64,000 nucleotides of DNA from Oleispira antarctica RB-8 (GCA_000967895.1 FO203512.1:2999350-3063349); one strand, 5' to 3'; shown: positions 35,491 through 46,660, counted from the stretch's first letter. The notes: generated by a model from the letters alone, not told the origin. Numbers and translations are program-made.

Positions 35491-36357
35491 CTAAAGTAAA
35501 TGCTCCGCTAAATAATCAACGAATAAACGTATTTTGGGCGATAGGTGCCGATTTTGTGGATAAACTGCCCAGACGCCCTCTTCTGGCTCTCTATACTTAT
35601 CGAGCAAAGTCATAAGCTCACCACTGGCAATATGCTCTTGCACATAATAATCAGGTAGCTGCACTATCCCCAATCCTTTCAGCGCTGCATCCACCAGCCC
35701 ATAACCGCTGTTATAACGTATTCGACCTTTTACCCGGATGTTCTTTTCTTTGCCTGCTTCTTTAAAGTGCCAATAATCTAAAGTCCCTAATAAGCAACTG
35801 TGTTGACTCAGTTCGGATAAGGAATGCGGGATACCTTGCTTGTCTAAATAATCGGGTGATGCACAAATAAAGTTGGTTCTGCTGCCTAATTTTTTTGCCA
35901 TCATGGACGAGTCACTTAACTTGCCCACGCGAATGGCCAAATCATAACCACCTTCTACTAAGCTGATTTGCTGATTGCTTAAAAATACCGAAACTTCAAT
36001 GTCGCCATATTGCTTCATAAAGTCATTAATCAAAGGTAATACCTGTTGCTCACCATAAGTAACGGGAGCCGTCAGTTTTATTTTGCCCTGAGGCTTTGAC
36101 TGCAAATTTGTCACCGCACGCTCGGCGGCGTCTAAGCCATCTAAAACCCCACGGCAGTGTTGATAAAAAATACGCCCCTCTTCGGTTAACGAGACTTTAC
36201 GAGTGGTGCGATAAAACAATTTAATATTGAGTCGCTTTTCAAGCGCACTGATCTGGCGGCTGACTTGAGCCGTAGAGATGTCCATTTTTTTAGAAGCGAG
36301 TGTAAAACTCTCATTTTCTGCCACAAAAACGAATTCACTAATTCCGTCCCACTGCAT
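35491..36357 (-). CDS. LysR-family transcription regulator
   Basis: The 288-residue protein has an N-terminal winged helix-turn-helix (about 1-60, FTLASKKMDISTAQVSRQIS) and a substrate-binding domain (about 90-285). It is divergent from frmA with 275 bases between, the usual position of the LysR regulator of glutathione-dependent formaldehyde dehydrogenase operons. It is likely to control frmA in response to an aldehyde-derived signal. Confidence 0.9.
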   Translation of the reverse strand: MQWDGISEFVFVAENESFTLASKKMDISTAQVSRQISALEKRLNIKLFYRTTRKVSLTEEGRIFYQHCRGVLDGLDAAERAVTNLQSKPQGKIKLTAPVTYGEQQVLPLINDFMKQYGDIEVSVFLSNQQISLVEGGYDLAIRVGKLSDSSMMAKKLGSRTNFICASPDYLDKQGIPHSLSELSQHSCLLGTLDYWHFKEAGKEKNIRVKGRIRYNSGYGLVDAALKGLGIVQLPDYYVQEHIASGELMTLLDKYREPEEGVWAVYPQNRHLSPKIRLFVDYLAEHLL

Positions 36358-36617
36358 GATTAATACCTATATGTAATGATTAATTATTATTCACGGGTTA
36401 TTACCATCATCATAGCAACAACGAGTACAGCAAGCACTTCCGTATTATCCGCCAATACTAAGCCTGCTGAGCTTTAGTCCATCAATATTAATTATCTCTA
36501 CTGTGTAATAGTCATTTTCAAAATAGCCGTATTATCACAATTCATCAAGACTCCTATACTAGACTCAAATACAAGGGCACAGCACGCTCTAGTTTATTAA
36601 CCTAGCGATCTATTTAA

Positions 36618-37763
<1,146 letters not shown>

Positions 37764-37774
37764 ACATTGTTCTG

Positions 37775-37808
37775 CCGCCTTACTAAAGTCATGCAGTAAG
37801 GCGGTTTT
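37775..37808 (+). terminator. Intrinsic terminator of frmA
   Basis: A perfect 10-base stem CCGCCTTACT / AGTAAGGCGG with a 10-base loop is followed by TTTT, 12 bases after the frmA stop. Confidence 0.85.
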
Positions 37809-37834
37809 CGATAACCCTAATAATAGAGTTGCCT

Positions 37835-38761
37835 GTGATTGTTCGAAATAAACCCAATGCCTTTCAATTATTTTTTATTTTACGCGGCTCTATTGTTCCG
37901 CTTATTTATCCACAAATTATTTTTGTCACGCTATTAGGCGCAGCAGTCGCCGCTGGCCACTATTATTATCCCACGCTATTCCCAAGCTTTAGCTTACCGC
38001 CGTTAGCGTTATTAGGCATCGCATTATCGCTGTTCCTCGGATTTAGGAATAACGCCAGTTATGATCGTTGGTGGGAAGCGCGTAAACAATGGGGACAATT
38101 GTTGATTGATTCGCGCAGTCTATCCCGTCAAATCACTGGCTATGTCGATGGCGAAGCCGAAGGTGGCGCGGCAGCTCAACGCCGTATGATCTATCTAACG
38201 ATTGCCTTTAACCATGCACTAAGACATCAACTTCGAAAGACTGAGCCGTGGAATGATATTGAAAAATATTTGGAGACAGAAGATATTGATGCCCTGCGTC
38301 AATCACGTAATGTGCCCGATGCTTTACTGCGGCTGATGAGTAAAAAACTGGGTAACTGTCGTCACAAACATTTATTATCTGAGTTTTTAATTCAAACCCT
38401 TGATGATCGAATTACATCAATGGCAGAAGTTCAAGCCTCTTGTGAACGCATACAAAATACGCCACTGCCTTTTGCCTATATGTTATTAGTGCAGCGCACA
38501 GCTTACTTTTATTGTTTTATTTTGCCTTTTGGTATTGTTACTTCACAAGGATTTTTCACGCCCTTGTTTTGCGCCATTGTTGCTTATACTTTTTTTGGTT
38601 TAGATGCACTGAGTGAAGAATTACAAGATCCTTTTGGTATCGCACCTAATGATTTAGCCTTGAGCGCGATGTCGCGGGCAACGGAAATTAATTTATTGGA
38701 GATATTGGGGGAGACTGAGTTCCCCGCCCCGATAGAGCCGACAAACCATCGCCTTGAATAA
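37835..38761 (+). CDS. Bestrophin-like inner-membrane channel (YneE family)
   Basis: I start at the GTG at 37835 because it gives MIVRNKPNAFQLFFILRGSI, the family's usual N-terminus; a TTG six bases upstream is also in frame. The 308-residue protein has hydrophobic helices near 20-45, 50-70 and 215-255 and the bestrophin marker FRNNASYDRWWEARKQWG (about 70-87). Bacterial members form pentameric channels, some cation-selective. The physiological role is unclear. It is separated from frmA by a terminator. Confidence 0.88.
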   Translation: MIVRNKPNAFQLFFILRGSIVPLIYPQIIFVTLLGAAVAAGHYYYPTLFPSFSLPPLALLGIALSLFLGFRNNASYDRWWEARKQWGQLLIDSRSLSRQITGYVDGEAEGGAAAQRRMIYLTIAFNHALRHQLRKTEPWNDIEKYLETEDIDALRQSRNVPDALLRLMSKKLGNCRHKHLLSEFLIQTLDDRITSMAEVQASCERIQNTPLPFAYMLLVQRTAYFYCFILPFGIVTSQGFFTPLFCAIVAYTFFGLDALSEELQDPFGIAPNDLALSAMSRATEINLLEILGETEFPAPIEPTNHRLE

Positions 38762-38861
38762 GGCTCATCTTTCTAAACACGCCTGCAATTGACTATGGCT
38801 GGCACTCATATTGTCACCAATATGAGTGCCTATCATCACTTAACAGTAGGTTGTTTAGCGA

Positions 38862-39500
38862 CTAACCAAAGCTCGCGGCTTTCTGATAAGCCGGACGCTG
38901 CTGAACTTTTTCTAAATAAGCCAAGGTCTTTGGCTGATCCTTCAATAAGCCAATACTTGCTGCAATTTCTAGCATACTTGTCATCATAATATCGGCGGCA
39001 GTAAATTCTGCACCAGCAAAATAATCACGCTCAGCTAGTACGGATTCTATGTAGCCAAAATCTAAGCTGACTTCTTTAGCAGCATAACCATCCATTGGTT
39101 GGTCACCGCTGCGGGTTTCCATGCCCATGAATAATTTAAGCATCACTGGCAGTGCTAAAGAACCTTCGGCAAAATGCGACCATTCTAAGTACTGATAATA
39201 TTCTTTTGTACCCGACTGCGGACGTAAGCGTTTTTCACTATCAGCTTGATCTAATAGGTATTCCATAATCGTACTGGATTCGCATAAGGTCACTTTATCC
39301 TCTTCAGAGTCGCCATCAGAGCGACTATCAACAATCACTGGCGCTTTGCTCAATGGATGCACCGCTTTTAAACTAGCAGGCGCTAAGTGCGTTTGCGCAT
39401 CGCGTTGATGATCGATTCGCTGATAAGGCATTTCCAGTTCTTCTAATAACCACAAAACACGTTTAGAACGAGACTGATTTAAATGATGTACTGTTAACAT
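38862..39500 (-). CDS. Glutathione S-transferase
   Basis: The 212-residue protein has an N-terminal thioredoxin-like domain, with SRSKRVLWLLEELEMPY (about 10-26) carrying the glutathione-site Ser/Arg, PVIVD near residue 54 and CESSTIMEYLL (about 72). A helical C-terminal domain contains AGAEFTAADIMMTSM, the N-capping motif of GSTs. It probably conjugates or reduces electrophiles. It lies downstream of the CurA-like and YqhD-like genes on the same strand (28- and 26-base gaps), so the three look like one operon. Confidence 0.92.
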   Translation of the reverse strand: MLTVHHLNQSRSKRVLWLLEELEMPYQRIDHQRDAQTHLAPASLKAVHPLSKAPVIVDSRSDGDSEEDKVTLCESSTIMEYLLDQADSEKRLRPQSGTKEYYQYLEWSHFAEGSLALPVMLKLFMGMETRSGDQPMDGYAAKEVSLDFGYIESVLAERDYFAGAEFTAADIMMTSMLEIAASIGLLKDQPKTLAYLEKVQQRPAYQKAASFG

Positions 39501-39528
39501 AATATTTCTCTTGCAACGTCGTGATTCA

Positions 39529-40578
39529 TTAAAGCGCGTCTGGGCCGACTCGCATTACTTGCTTGCCAAAGTTTTTACCTTCCAACAAACCGATGAAAGA
39601 TTCAACTGTATTTTCTAGGCCTTCAACCAGATCTTCACGATATTTAATTTTTCCGTCTTTTAACCACTGCGACATGTCTTGGCTAAATTCGTTATAACGA
39701 TGACCATAATCATCAAATACAATAAAGCCCTGCATTTTAATACGCTTCACTAATAAGTTACCCATTAGCGAGAACATACGATCAGGGCCTTCCGGTAATT
39801 CAGTCGCGTTATATTGAGAAATCATTCCGCATAAAGGAATACGAGCGCAAGCATTTAATAACGGCAAAACCGCATCAAATACTTTGCCACCGACGTTTTC
39901 GAAATACACGTCGATGCCAGAGTCGCAGGCTTGCTCTAATTGTGCAGCCAAGTCTGGAGATTTATGATCTAAACAAATATCAAAACCTAGCTCTTCAACC
40001 GCTGAACGACATTTTTCTGCGCCACCGGCAATCCCTACGACTTTACAACCTTTTAATTTAGCAATTTGACCGACTAAACTTCCCACAGCACCCGTTGCTG
40101 CGGCAACGACTACCGTTTCTCCGGCTTTTGGCTGGCCAATGTCTAATAGCCCCATATAGGCCGTTAACCCCGGCATCCCCATAACACCCAATGCATAAGA
40201 AGGTTGAGTAGGCTGCTGGCCGAGTTTTAATAAATCGACACCATCAGAGATGGCATAATCTTGCCAACCCGAAAATGAAACGACCCATTCGCCTAGGCTG
40301 TAATCAGGATGATTCGATTCTTCTACCCGACAGACCGTTCCGCCAACCATAACTTCATCGATGGCGACAGGCTCGGCGTAAGATTTTGCATCGTTCATGC
40401 GTCCGCGCATGTAGGGGTCGAGGGATAAGAAAACGGTACGTAATAAAAGCTCACCCTGTTTAGCGGTCGGCTTTTCGCTTTCAATAAAATTGAAGTTACT
40501 TAAGCTCGGTGCTCCCACCGGACGAGTTGCTAGTGTCCATTGGCGATTAAACTGAGTGTTTTGCTGAGTTGATTTCAT
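39529..40578 (-). CDS. Zinc-free MDR reductase, CurA/prostaglandin-reductase type
   Basis: The 349-residue protein is a medium-chain reductase without zinc ligands. It has the CurA markers SLDPYMRGRM (about 52-61) and GVMGMPGLTAYMGLLDIG (about 130-147). The NADPH fold is VVAAATGAVGSLVGQIAKLKG and a YFENVGGKVFDAVLP block follows. Members reduce the C=C bond of alpha,beta-unsaturated aldehydes and ketones. Position between GST and YqhD-like genes fits detoxification of lipid-derived enals. Confidence 0.92.
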   Translation of the reverse strand: MKSTQQNTQFNRQWTLATRPVGAPSLSNFNFIESEKPTAKQGELLLRTVFLSLDPYMRGRMNDAKSYAEPVAIDEVMVGGTVCRVEESNHPDYSLGEWVVSFSGWQDYAISDGVDLLKLGQQPTQPSYALGVMGMPGLTAYMGLLDIGQPKAGETVVVAAATGAVGSLVGQIAKLKGCKVVGIAGGAEKCRSAVEELGFDICLDHKSPDLAAQLEQACDSGIDVYFENVGGKVFDAVLPLLNACARIPLCGMISQYNATELPEGPDRMFSLMGNLLVKRIKMQGFIVFDDYGHRYNEFSQDMSQWLKDGKIKYREDLVEGLENTVESFIGLLEGKNFGKQVMRVGPDAL

Positions 40579-40604
40579 AATATTTTCCTATCCCAAGCGG
40601 TTAA

Positions 40605-41762
40605 TTAAAGCGCTGTCATTAAAATTTGGCGGCTAACATCTGGCGTAACAGCCTTATGTTCACCCAGTTTTACCATGCCGTGCTGAGTTAATTTTTCGAT
40701 TAACAAATCGATATCGGCTTCGCCTAAATCAACATGGGATAAACGCGTGGGTACTTGCATCATTTCGAAGAACTGTTCGGTTAATTCAATACCACGATTA
40801 ATACGCGTCTCTTCATCACCTTCAGTCACATTCCAAATACGCTCAGCGTACTGCAATAATTTTTCACGCTTGGCTTCTTTACAAACTTTCATCACCGCCG
40901 GTAAAACAATTGATAACGTACGTGCGTGATCAATACCGTGAGTACCGGTTAGCTCATGACCAATCATGTGCGTTGCCCAATCTTGTGGGACACCTGCACC
41001 GATCAAACCATTAAGCGCCATGGTTGCCGCCCACATAATGTTGCCACGAACTTCTAAATCTTTAGACGTTGCTGCAGCCAGTGCTTTTGGACCTTCTTCA
41101 ATTAAGGTAAGCAATAGACCTTCTGCAAAACGGTCTTGCACTTTACCGTTTACGCTATAAGTCAGGTACTGTTCCATAGTGTGAACAAACGCATCAACCA
41201 CACCGTTGCTGATTTGGCGATCAGATAGCGATAAGGTTACCGCTGGATCAAGTACTGCAAAGATTGGACGAACCAAAGGGCTAGCAAAGGGAAGTTTATT
41301 ACCATCACGAGTAACAACCGCACCGGTATTTGATTCAGAACCCGTTGCTGGCAAGGTCAATACACACGCAAGAGGTAAGGCTTTTTCAATGCTTACTTGC
41401 TTGCTAACGATATCCCAAGGATCTTGACCTTCAAACAAGGCTGCAGCAGCAATAAATTTAGAACCATCAACAACCGAACCACCACCAACGGCTAGAATAA
41501 AGTTGATATTATTTTCTTTAATAATATCTTGTGCCTTCATTAAGGTGTCGTAGCTTGGGTTTGGTTCGATGCCTGAAAATTCGAAAAAGGTATGCTCTGA
41601 TAATGCCGCAGTAACTTGGTCATAAACACCGTTACTTTTAATTGAACCGCTACCATATGTCATTAATACTTTGGCATCGCTAGGGATCTGTTTTTTTAAC
41701 GCTGCGATTTGGCCTTCACCAAAGATAATTTGTGTTGTATTTTGAAAACTGAAATTTAACAT
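40605..41762 (-). CDS. yqhD: Iron-containing aldehyde reductase, YqhD-like
   Basis: The 385-residue protein belongs to the group III alcohol dehydrogenases. It has FGEGQIAALK near the start and VGGGSVVDGSKFIAAA (about 91-106). The metal ligands are Asp in DAFVHTME, His in FVHTMEQYLTY, and the two His of MIGHELTGTHGIDHA. YqhD of E. coli uses NADPH to reduce short toxic aldehydes from lipid peroxidation and glycolysis. It is the first gene of the leftward YqhD-CurA-GST set. Confidence 0.93.
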   Translation of the reverse strand: MLNFSFQNTTQIIFGEGQIAALKKQIPSDAKVLMTYGSGSIKSNGVYDQVTAALSEHTFFEFSGIEPNPSYDTLMKAQDIIKENNINFILAVGGGSVVDGSKFIAAAALFEGQDPWDIVSKQVSIEKALPLACVLTLPATGSESNTGAVVTRDGNKLPFASPLVRPIFAVLDPAVTLSLSDRQISNGVVDAFVHTMEQYLTYSVNGKVQDRFAEGLLLTLIEEGPKALAAATSKDLEVRGNIMWAATMALNGLIGAGVPQDWATHMIGHELTGTHGIDHARTLSIVLPAVMKVCKEAKREKLLQYAERIWNVTEGDEETRINRGIELTEQFFEMMQVPTRLSHVDLGEADIDLLIEKLTQHGMVKLGEHKAVTPDVSRQILMTAL

Positions 41763-41861
41763 GAATATTTTTCCTGAAATTATTTATAACATTTTATTTA
41801 GGCTTCTAGATCTAAGCGCTTATGTTTAAGCGCCTAAATTAAGTCCTAAAACTACAATAAA

Positions 41862-42566
41862 TTAAGCCGATGCCAGCGCTGCGATTAATTTTTCTGCAGC
41901 CAATTCTGAACTCTGTGGATTTTGACCACTGATTAACAAACCATCTTGAATTGCAAACGCATTCCAGTCGGCAACTTTTTGGTAATCGCCACCGCGTTTA
42001 ATTAATTCGTCTTCTAATAAGAAAGGAACAATGTCGGTTAACTGCACAGCATCTTCTTCGCTGTTCGTGAAGCCTGTTACCGCTTTTCCTTTAACAACGT
42101 ACTCGCCTGCTGCATCTTTAATGTTTAAGAATGCAGCCGTTGCATGACATACCGCAGCGACTGGCTTGTTCGCCGCTAACATAGTTTCAATTAAAGAAAT
42201 TGATACTGTATTGTCAGTAAGATCCCATAATGGTCCGTGACCACCTGGATAGAAAACAGCGTCGAAGTCAGCAGAATCAACATTGGCCAATACTTCAGTC
42301 TTCGCCATTAGTGCTTGTACGGCACTGTCTTCGTCATAACGTTTCGTAGAGGCTGTTTGAAAATCTTCTAGTTCACTTTTTGGATCAATTGGAGGCTGGC
42401 CACCTGCAGGAGACGCTAAGCTCACTTTAATACCAGCATCGATAAAGGCATAATAAGGTGCTGCAAACTCCTCTACCCAGAATCCTGTTTTTTCGCCCGT
42501 ATTGCCTAGTTCAGCATGAGACGTTAAAACCATTAATACGTGCTTAGTTGTTTGTGATGTTGTCAT
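41862..42566 (-). CDS. DJ-1/PfpI-family protein (class I amidotransferase-like)
   Basis: The 234-residue protein has the nucleophile elbow AAVCHATAAF with the catalytic Cys near residue 138, and the motif YPGGHGPLWDL (about 106-116). The longer N-terminus (HAELGNTGEKTGFWVEEFA) and the Glu before the active site resemble Hsp31/HchA and YhbO-like glyoxalase III proteins. Some members convert methylglyoxal to lactate or repair glycation; the exact activity is debated. The divergent LysR gene probably regulates it. Confidence 0.9.
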   Translation of the reverse strand: MTTSQTTKHVLMVLTSHAELGNTGEKTGFWVEEFAAPYYAFIDAGIKVSLASPAGGQPPIDPKSELEDFQTASTKRYDEDSAVQALMAKTEVLANVDSADFDAVFYPGGHGPLWDLTDNTVSISLIETMLAANKPVAAVCHATAAFLNIKDAAGEYVVKGKAVTGFTNSEEDAVQLTDIVPFLLEDELIKRGGDYQKVADWNAFAIQDGLLISGQNPQSSELAAEKLIAALASA

Positions 42567-42672
42567 TATCTGTCTCTCATCGGTTATGTATTTGAATTAA
42601 GTCATTAAGTTAAAAGCTGAATCCAGTGTATGCCTCAAGATCATTTCTAACAATACGTAGAAAATAGACTAC

Positions 42673-42695
42673 ATTGTTCGATAAATTGATACAAT
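42673..42695. promoter_or_regulatory. Possible LysR-type operator
   Basis: An imperfect dyad with outer arms ATTGT and ACAAT and 13 bases between lies in the 177-base divergent region, 49-71 bases upstream of the LysR gene. Position fits an auto-regulatory LysR site; no consensus is known. Confidence 0.35.
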
Positions 42696-42743
42696 AAAAC
42701 TGCACAACAGTAAGATAAAGATGCATTTAAGGATAAATAACGT

Positions 42744-43676
42744 ATGAACCTCTCTTTCGAACAGCTCAAAAGCATGGTGGTTTTTGCTCACGTCGTCGAG
42801 CAAGGCAACCTCACCGCCGCTGCGAAACACATAGGTTTATCTCGTGCAGTGGTCAGTTACCATATTAAAAAGCTCGAAACCCATTTAGGCGTGAAGCTGC
42901 TTAATCGCTCGACTCGCTCTATTGTATTAACCGAAGCAGGGGCTGAGTATTATCATTCTTGCCGCATTATTGCTGAACAAGCCAATACCGCTAATCAACA
43001 AATTGAAAATCTTAAAAACGAACCCGAAGGTTTGTTAAAAATCACCTGCCCTGTCAACGTCGGTTTACAGATGGTGGTACCTGCACTGAGTGATTTCCGC
43101 TGCTTATATCCTAAAATTAACCTCGATGTGATGCTCACGGATGAGGTGGTGAATATCATACAAGAAGGAATAGACCTTGCTATTCGAGGTGCACCTTTGC
43201 CTGATTCAGGCTTGCAAGCCAGTAAACTGTCAACCTTGCCCACCTGTTTATGCGGCTCACCGAATTATTTCAAAAAGCGGGGTCGTCCGTTAGATCCAAC
43301 AGATTTAGAACAACACGAATGGGTTGAGTACAAGATGACCTCGGGAGTCATCGAGCTAAAAAAAGGCAGCCGGTCATACAGTGTTGCCGTTAAAGGAGGG
43401 ATCAGTACCAATAATGCCGCGGCGCGCACCGCCTTTTTAGAAGGCGGTCATGGCTTGGGCCGAATTCCGGTTTATGATGCTTTGCCTAAAATTCAAGCAG
43501 GTACTCTAGAATCGGTATTGGATGATTATCAGCTAAAAGACATCGATATCTATGGTGTTTTCCCGCCGGGCAGTGCGGCTTCAAAAAAGCTTCGACTATT
43601 AATTGATTATTTAAAAGAATATTTCATTAAAATTGATCGTCAAACACAGAATGCTATGCCGAATATTAGACGGTAG
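42744..43676 (+). CDS. LysR-family transcription regulator
   Basis: The 310-residue protein has an N-terminal helix-turn-helix (about 5-63, NLTAAAKHIGLSRAVVSYH) and a ligand-binding domain resembling the CrgA/DhcR group. It is divergent from the DJ-1-like gene, which is followed by the YqhD-CurA-GST genes, so it is the likely regulator of that carbonyl-response block. A GGATAA ribosome region precedes the ATG. Confidence 0.9.
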   Translation: MNLSFEQLKSMVVFAHVVEQGNLTAAAKHIGLSRAVVSYHIKKLETHLGVKLLNRSTRSIVLTEAGAEYYHSCRIIAEQANTANQQIENLKNEPEGLLKITCPVNVGLQMVVPALSDFRCLYPKINLDVMLTDEVVNIIQEGIDLAIRGAPLPDSGLQASKLSTLPTCLCGSPNYFKKRGRPLDPTDLEQHEWVEYKMTSGVIELKKGSRSYSVAVKGGISTNNAAARTAFLEGGHGLGRIPVYDALPKIQAGTLESVLDDYQLKDIDIYGVFPPGSAASKKLRLLIDYLKEYFIKIDRQTQNAMPNIRR

Positions 43677-43746
43677 AAGCTCTAAGATTTGGGTTAATCG
43701 ACCTTGATACGATACAATGATGTTTTACTTATTTGAGTCTTAAACT

Positions 43747-44163
43747 GTGCTTTTTATTTCACACGCTGTTTCCATTCCAAGTGACCAACTCGAACTGACT
43801 GCGATGCGCTCTCAGGGCGCCGGCGGACAAAATGTAAATAAAGTGTCCAGTGCGATTCATTTACGTTTTGATGTTAAAGCGTCAACCCTACCTGAATTTT
43901 ATAAAGAACGCCTGTTAGCATTAAGTGATCACCGCATTACTAAAGACGGCATTATAATTATTAAGTCGCAAGAGCACAGAAGCCAAGAACTTAATCGCCA
44001 AGCTGCACTAGATCGACTGGTGGCTTTGGTGCGGTCTGCTACGATTATGCAAAAAGTTCGTCGACCAACAAAGCCAAGCCGCTCTTCACAAAATAAGCGT
44101 ATGGATCAAAAAACCAAACACAGTAATACCAAATCGATGCGCGGAAGAGTTAGGGACGACTAG
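43747..44163 (+). CDS. arfB: Alternative ribosome-rescue factor ArfB
   Basis: The start is a GTG. The 138-residue protein carries the GGQ motif at 26-28 (RSQGAGGQNVNK), equal to the position in E. coli YaeJ. A basic C-terminal tail is rich in Lys and Arg and ends MRGRVRDD; in ArfB this tail enters the empty mRNA channel. It frees stalled ribosomes by hydrolysing peptidyl-tRNA without a stop codon. It begins 70 bases after the LysR gene and appears independent. Confidence 0.95.
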   Translation: MLFISHAVSIPSDQLELTAMRSQGAGGQNVNKVSSAIHLRFDVKASTLPEFYKERLLALSDHRITKDGIIIIKSQEHRSQELNRQAALDRLVALVRSATIMQKVRRPTKPSRSSQNKRMDQKTKHSNTKSMRGRVRDD

Positions 44164-44237
44164 CATTACAATCTTTTACGATAAAGTAACCGTATATTCT
44201 TTAGAATACACATTCTTTACATCGGTATGAATTTTAC

Positions 44238-46643
44238 ATGTTACGTCGCGTTTTTTTTCTATTTTTCGCATTAATCATCAGCCTCCCCTCTTTAGCACGT
44301 CAATCTTGTGAATGGCCTTTTCGTACTCAGATAGATGTGCAAGAAAATTCAGTCTCAGGCAGTCAATTGCAAAGCTATCAAGTAGAGTTTGAAGTAGATG
44401 CCTCGACGCTTAGCTCTGACTATGACTGGAGTAATGAGGGTCAAGATTTATATATTTATGATACCGACGATCAATCCTTATTAGAGTTTTGGATTGAGAG
44501 CTGGGACCCTTCCGTAAAAAAAGCGGTAATCTGGGTGCGTTTTCCAACACTTGACCGTGGCCAGATTCGAACGATCTACTTTTATTATGGTAATAAAGAT
44601 GCACCGGCTATTGCTGACGTCCCTTTTACGTTCAACTATCCCGGCATTAAATTTCATACGCGCTTTTCTACCAGTAATCCTAATAGTTTAAGCCAAGCGC
44701 GCTCTGCATTTGACGCTTCAAATGATCGAGATGCAAACTATGGCTGTGGGTTTATCACTAACTTTGATCGCATTACCAACCGCTCCCAATTTGGTAATGC
44801 GAATAATGACTTCGCCGCTTTTTCAGAAAGTTATTTTTTAGTCAAACCCGGTGAAACAGGACGTTGGAAATTCCGCTATGGTGCTGACTTTGGGCGTGGC
44901 GGTGCTTTGTACATTGATGGCAAACAATTAGAACAACAATGGGGAGATAACCTATGGTGGGCGAATAGTTGGACTCAAGCGAATCAAGTGCTGCAAGGCG
45001 GCCTTAATTTAAATGGGGGTTATCATAAACTTGAAGTACTAGGCTTTGAAGATTGCTGTGATGGCGGGATTACCGTTCAATATAAAAAACCAGGTGGCGA
45101 ATGGACTACATTTTCAACCCATAAGATAGATATACGCTCTCGCGCCTGCCCTGTAGAACAAGAACCCACCTTCACGATTGAGAATCATGATGTATGTAAA
45201 ATTGATCTTGGTTTTGATAGCAGCCTTAGTTACCCGAATGGCTGGGTAGCGGATGATAGTCGCCCCGTCAGTTTTGCTATTGAAAATTTAAGCACTACCC
45301 ACTCTAGCCTGCCAGAGACTCGCGTTTCTATTGTATTAGGAGCTGGGTTAAGTCTCAGCAGTTCATTAGGTAACCACTGGAGCTGCAATACGGTGAGCAG
45401 CAGTGCATCATCAACAGAACTGTCGTGTTTGTACAATATCGCGATTCCACCTAATGCTGCCCGCTCTAGTCTTTTGACTCTCAATATTTTTTCCAACAAT
45501 GAAAACGTCAATACCAATGTGGCATTCTCTGCCACGGTTTTCAGCAAGCAGTTTGAAACACAATTAGACAATAACAAAACGTCAGCAACGTTACCTGTTT
45601 GGCTGCTTGTCGATGATATTACTCCCACCTGCTCATCAACGAACCCAGGAGTATTCAGTCGTTTTTATACTAGCCAAGGTTATTCTGATGACTCTGCGGG
45701 AAGCAAAGCTGAGTTTGATCGCTGGGAAAACGACCTGGCCATTCGCGCAAAACTTTACGGGAAAACGGTATTAAGCCAAATCAACAGCGACTCAGGCAAT
45801 CCATTTGCCACAGGAGGTAATAATTCTAGTGGTAATAATTACTATCTAGCATTACTAGAAGGCTATTTATACGCTCCAGAAGATGGCAATTATATACTTG
45901 GTATTGATGGCGATGACGCCGTAGAGTTTCAGCTTAACGATGTTGTATATTCTAGTTGGTACAATCCACACGGCGCTCAAAACAGCCCTTACGATGAAAA
46001 CAGTGTTGGGCTTGCAAAGGGCTTCCATAAATTAAATTATCGTATGCAAGAGCGCGATGGCGGGAACTCGTTTTACGCTTATTGGCGCAAACCCAGTGAT
46101 CCGGTCACGACGATCATTCCAACCACGGCGTTCTTCCACTGCGCAGGTAAAGATGATATTCGTTTAAATATGACGGTTGATATACAAGATAATCCAAATA
46201 CCCCAAACATCCGCAATAAAGCTATTCCTGGTGCTATTTTACGTTACAACATCGTTGTTACGAATGAAGGTAATATAAGTACGAATGGCAATAGTATGGA
46301 ATTAATTCAAACGCTGTCTCGTGATGCGAGGTTATACGTTAATAACTTATCTGCGAATGGATCTACAGGTGAAGCAACAGGTGGGCCAATAATTTTTACT
46401 GACGGCAGTGCAAATAATACCAGCGGATTAAGTTATAACTTTATAAGTCTTAATAGTACTAATGATAGCTTAAGCTTTTCCAATAACAGTGGCACTGACT
46501 ACAACTATATACCAACCGCTGATAGCGATGGATTCGATACCAATATTACTCATATCAAGCTCGTACTCTCTGGCAATATGAAACCAAAATATAATTTTGG
46601 AACGCCAAACTTTACGATTGAATATCAAGTGAAAGTTAAATAA
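44238..46643 (+). CDS. Large secreted protein with DUF2341 and PA14-like domains
   Basis: The 801-residue protein has a signal peptide (cleavage after SLA, about residue 20). It has a DUF2341-like domain (about 25-125, ending IRTIYFYYGN). A PA14-like domain (about 130-300) follows with LEVLGFEDCCDGG, the CC-x-G mark of a surface-protein family. The middle region is beta-rich (about 310-450). A second PA14-like domain (about 470-640) has YILGIDGDDAVEFQLNDV and FHKLNYRMQERDGG, and a DUF11-like adhesion domain (about 650-800) contains YNIVVTNEGNIS. No membrane anchor or PEP-CTERM tail is seen at the C-terminus, so it may be released or secreted by an unknown route. Probable role: sugar binding or adhesion at the cell surface. 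Confidence 0.8.
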   Translation: MLRRVFFLFFALIISLPSLARQSCEWPFRTQIDVQENSVSGSQLQSYQVEFEVDASTLSSDYDWSNEGQDLYIYDTDDQSLLEFWIESWDPSVKKAVIWVRFPTLDRGQIRTIYFYYGNKDAPAIADVPFTFNYPGIKFHTRFSTSNPNSLSQARSAFDASNDRDANYGCGFITNFDRITNRSQFGNANNDFAAFSESYFLVKPGETGRWKFRYGADFGRGGALYIDGKQLEQQWGDNLWWANSWTQANQVLQGGLNLNGGYHKLEVLGFEDCCDGGITVQYKKPGGEWTTFSTHKIDIRSRACPVEQEPTFTIENHDVCKIDLGFDSSLSYPNGWVADDSRPVSFAIENLSTTHSSLPETRVSIVLGAGLSLSSSLGNHWSCNTVSSSASSTELSCLYNIAIPPNAARSSLLTLNIFSNNENVNTNVAFSATVFSKQFETQLDNNKTSATLPVWLLVDDITPTCSSTNPGVFSRFYTSQGYSDDSAGSKAEFDRWENDLAIRAKLYGKTVLSQINSDSGNPFATGGNNSSGNNYYLALLEGYLYAPEDGNYILGIDGDDAVEFQLNDVVYSSWYNPHGAQNSPYDENSVGLAKGFHKLNYRMQERDGGNSFYAYWRKPSDPVTTIIPTTAFFHCAGKDDIRLNMTVDIQDNPNTPNIRNKAIPGAILRYNIVVTNEGNISTNGNSMELIQTLSRDARLYVNNLSANGSTGEATGGPIIFTDGSANNTSGLSYNFISLNSTNDSLSFSNNSGTDYNYIPTADSDGFDTNITHIKLVLSGNMKPKYNFGTPNFTIEYQVKVK

Positions 46644-46660
46644 AAGTTAAATAAGTATTG

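Noticed and set aside
38789-38989. Small plus-strand frame after the bestrophin-like gene
   Set aside because: Mostly antisense to the GST gene; no support.
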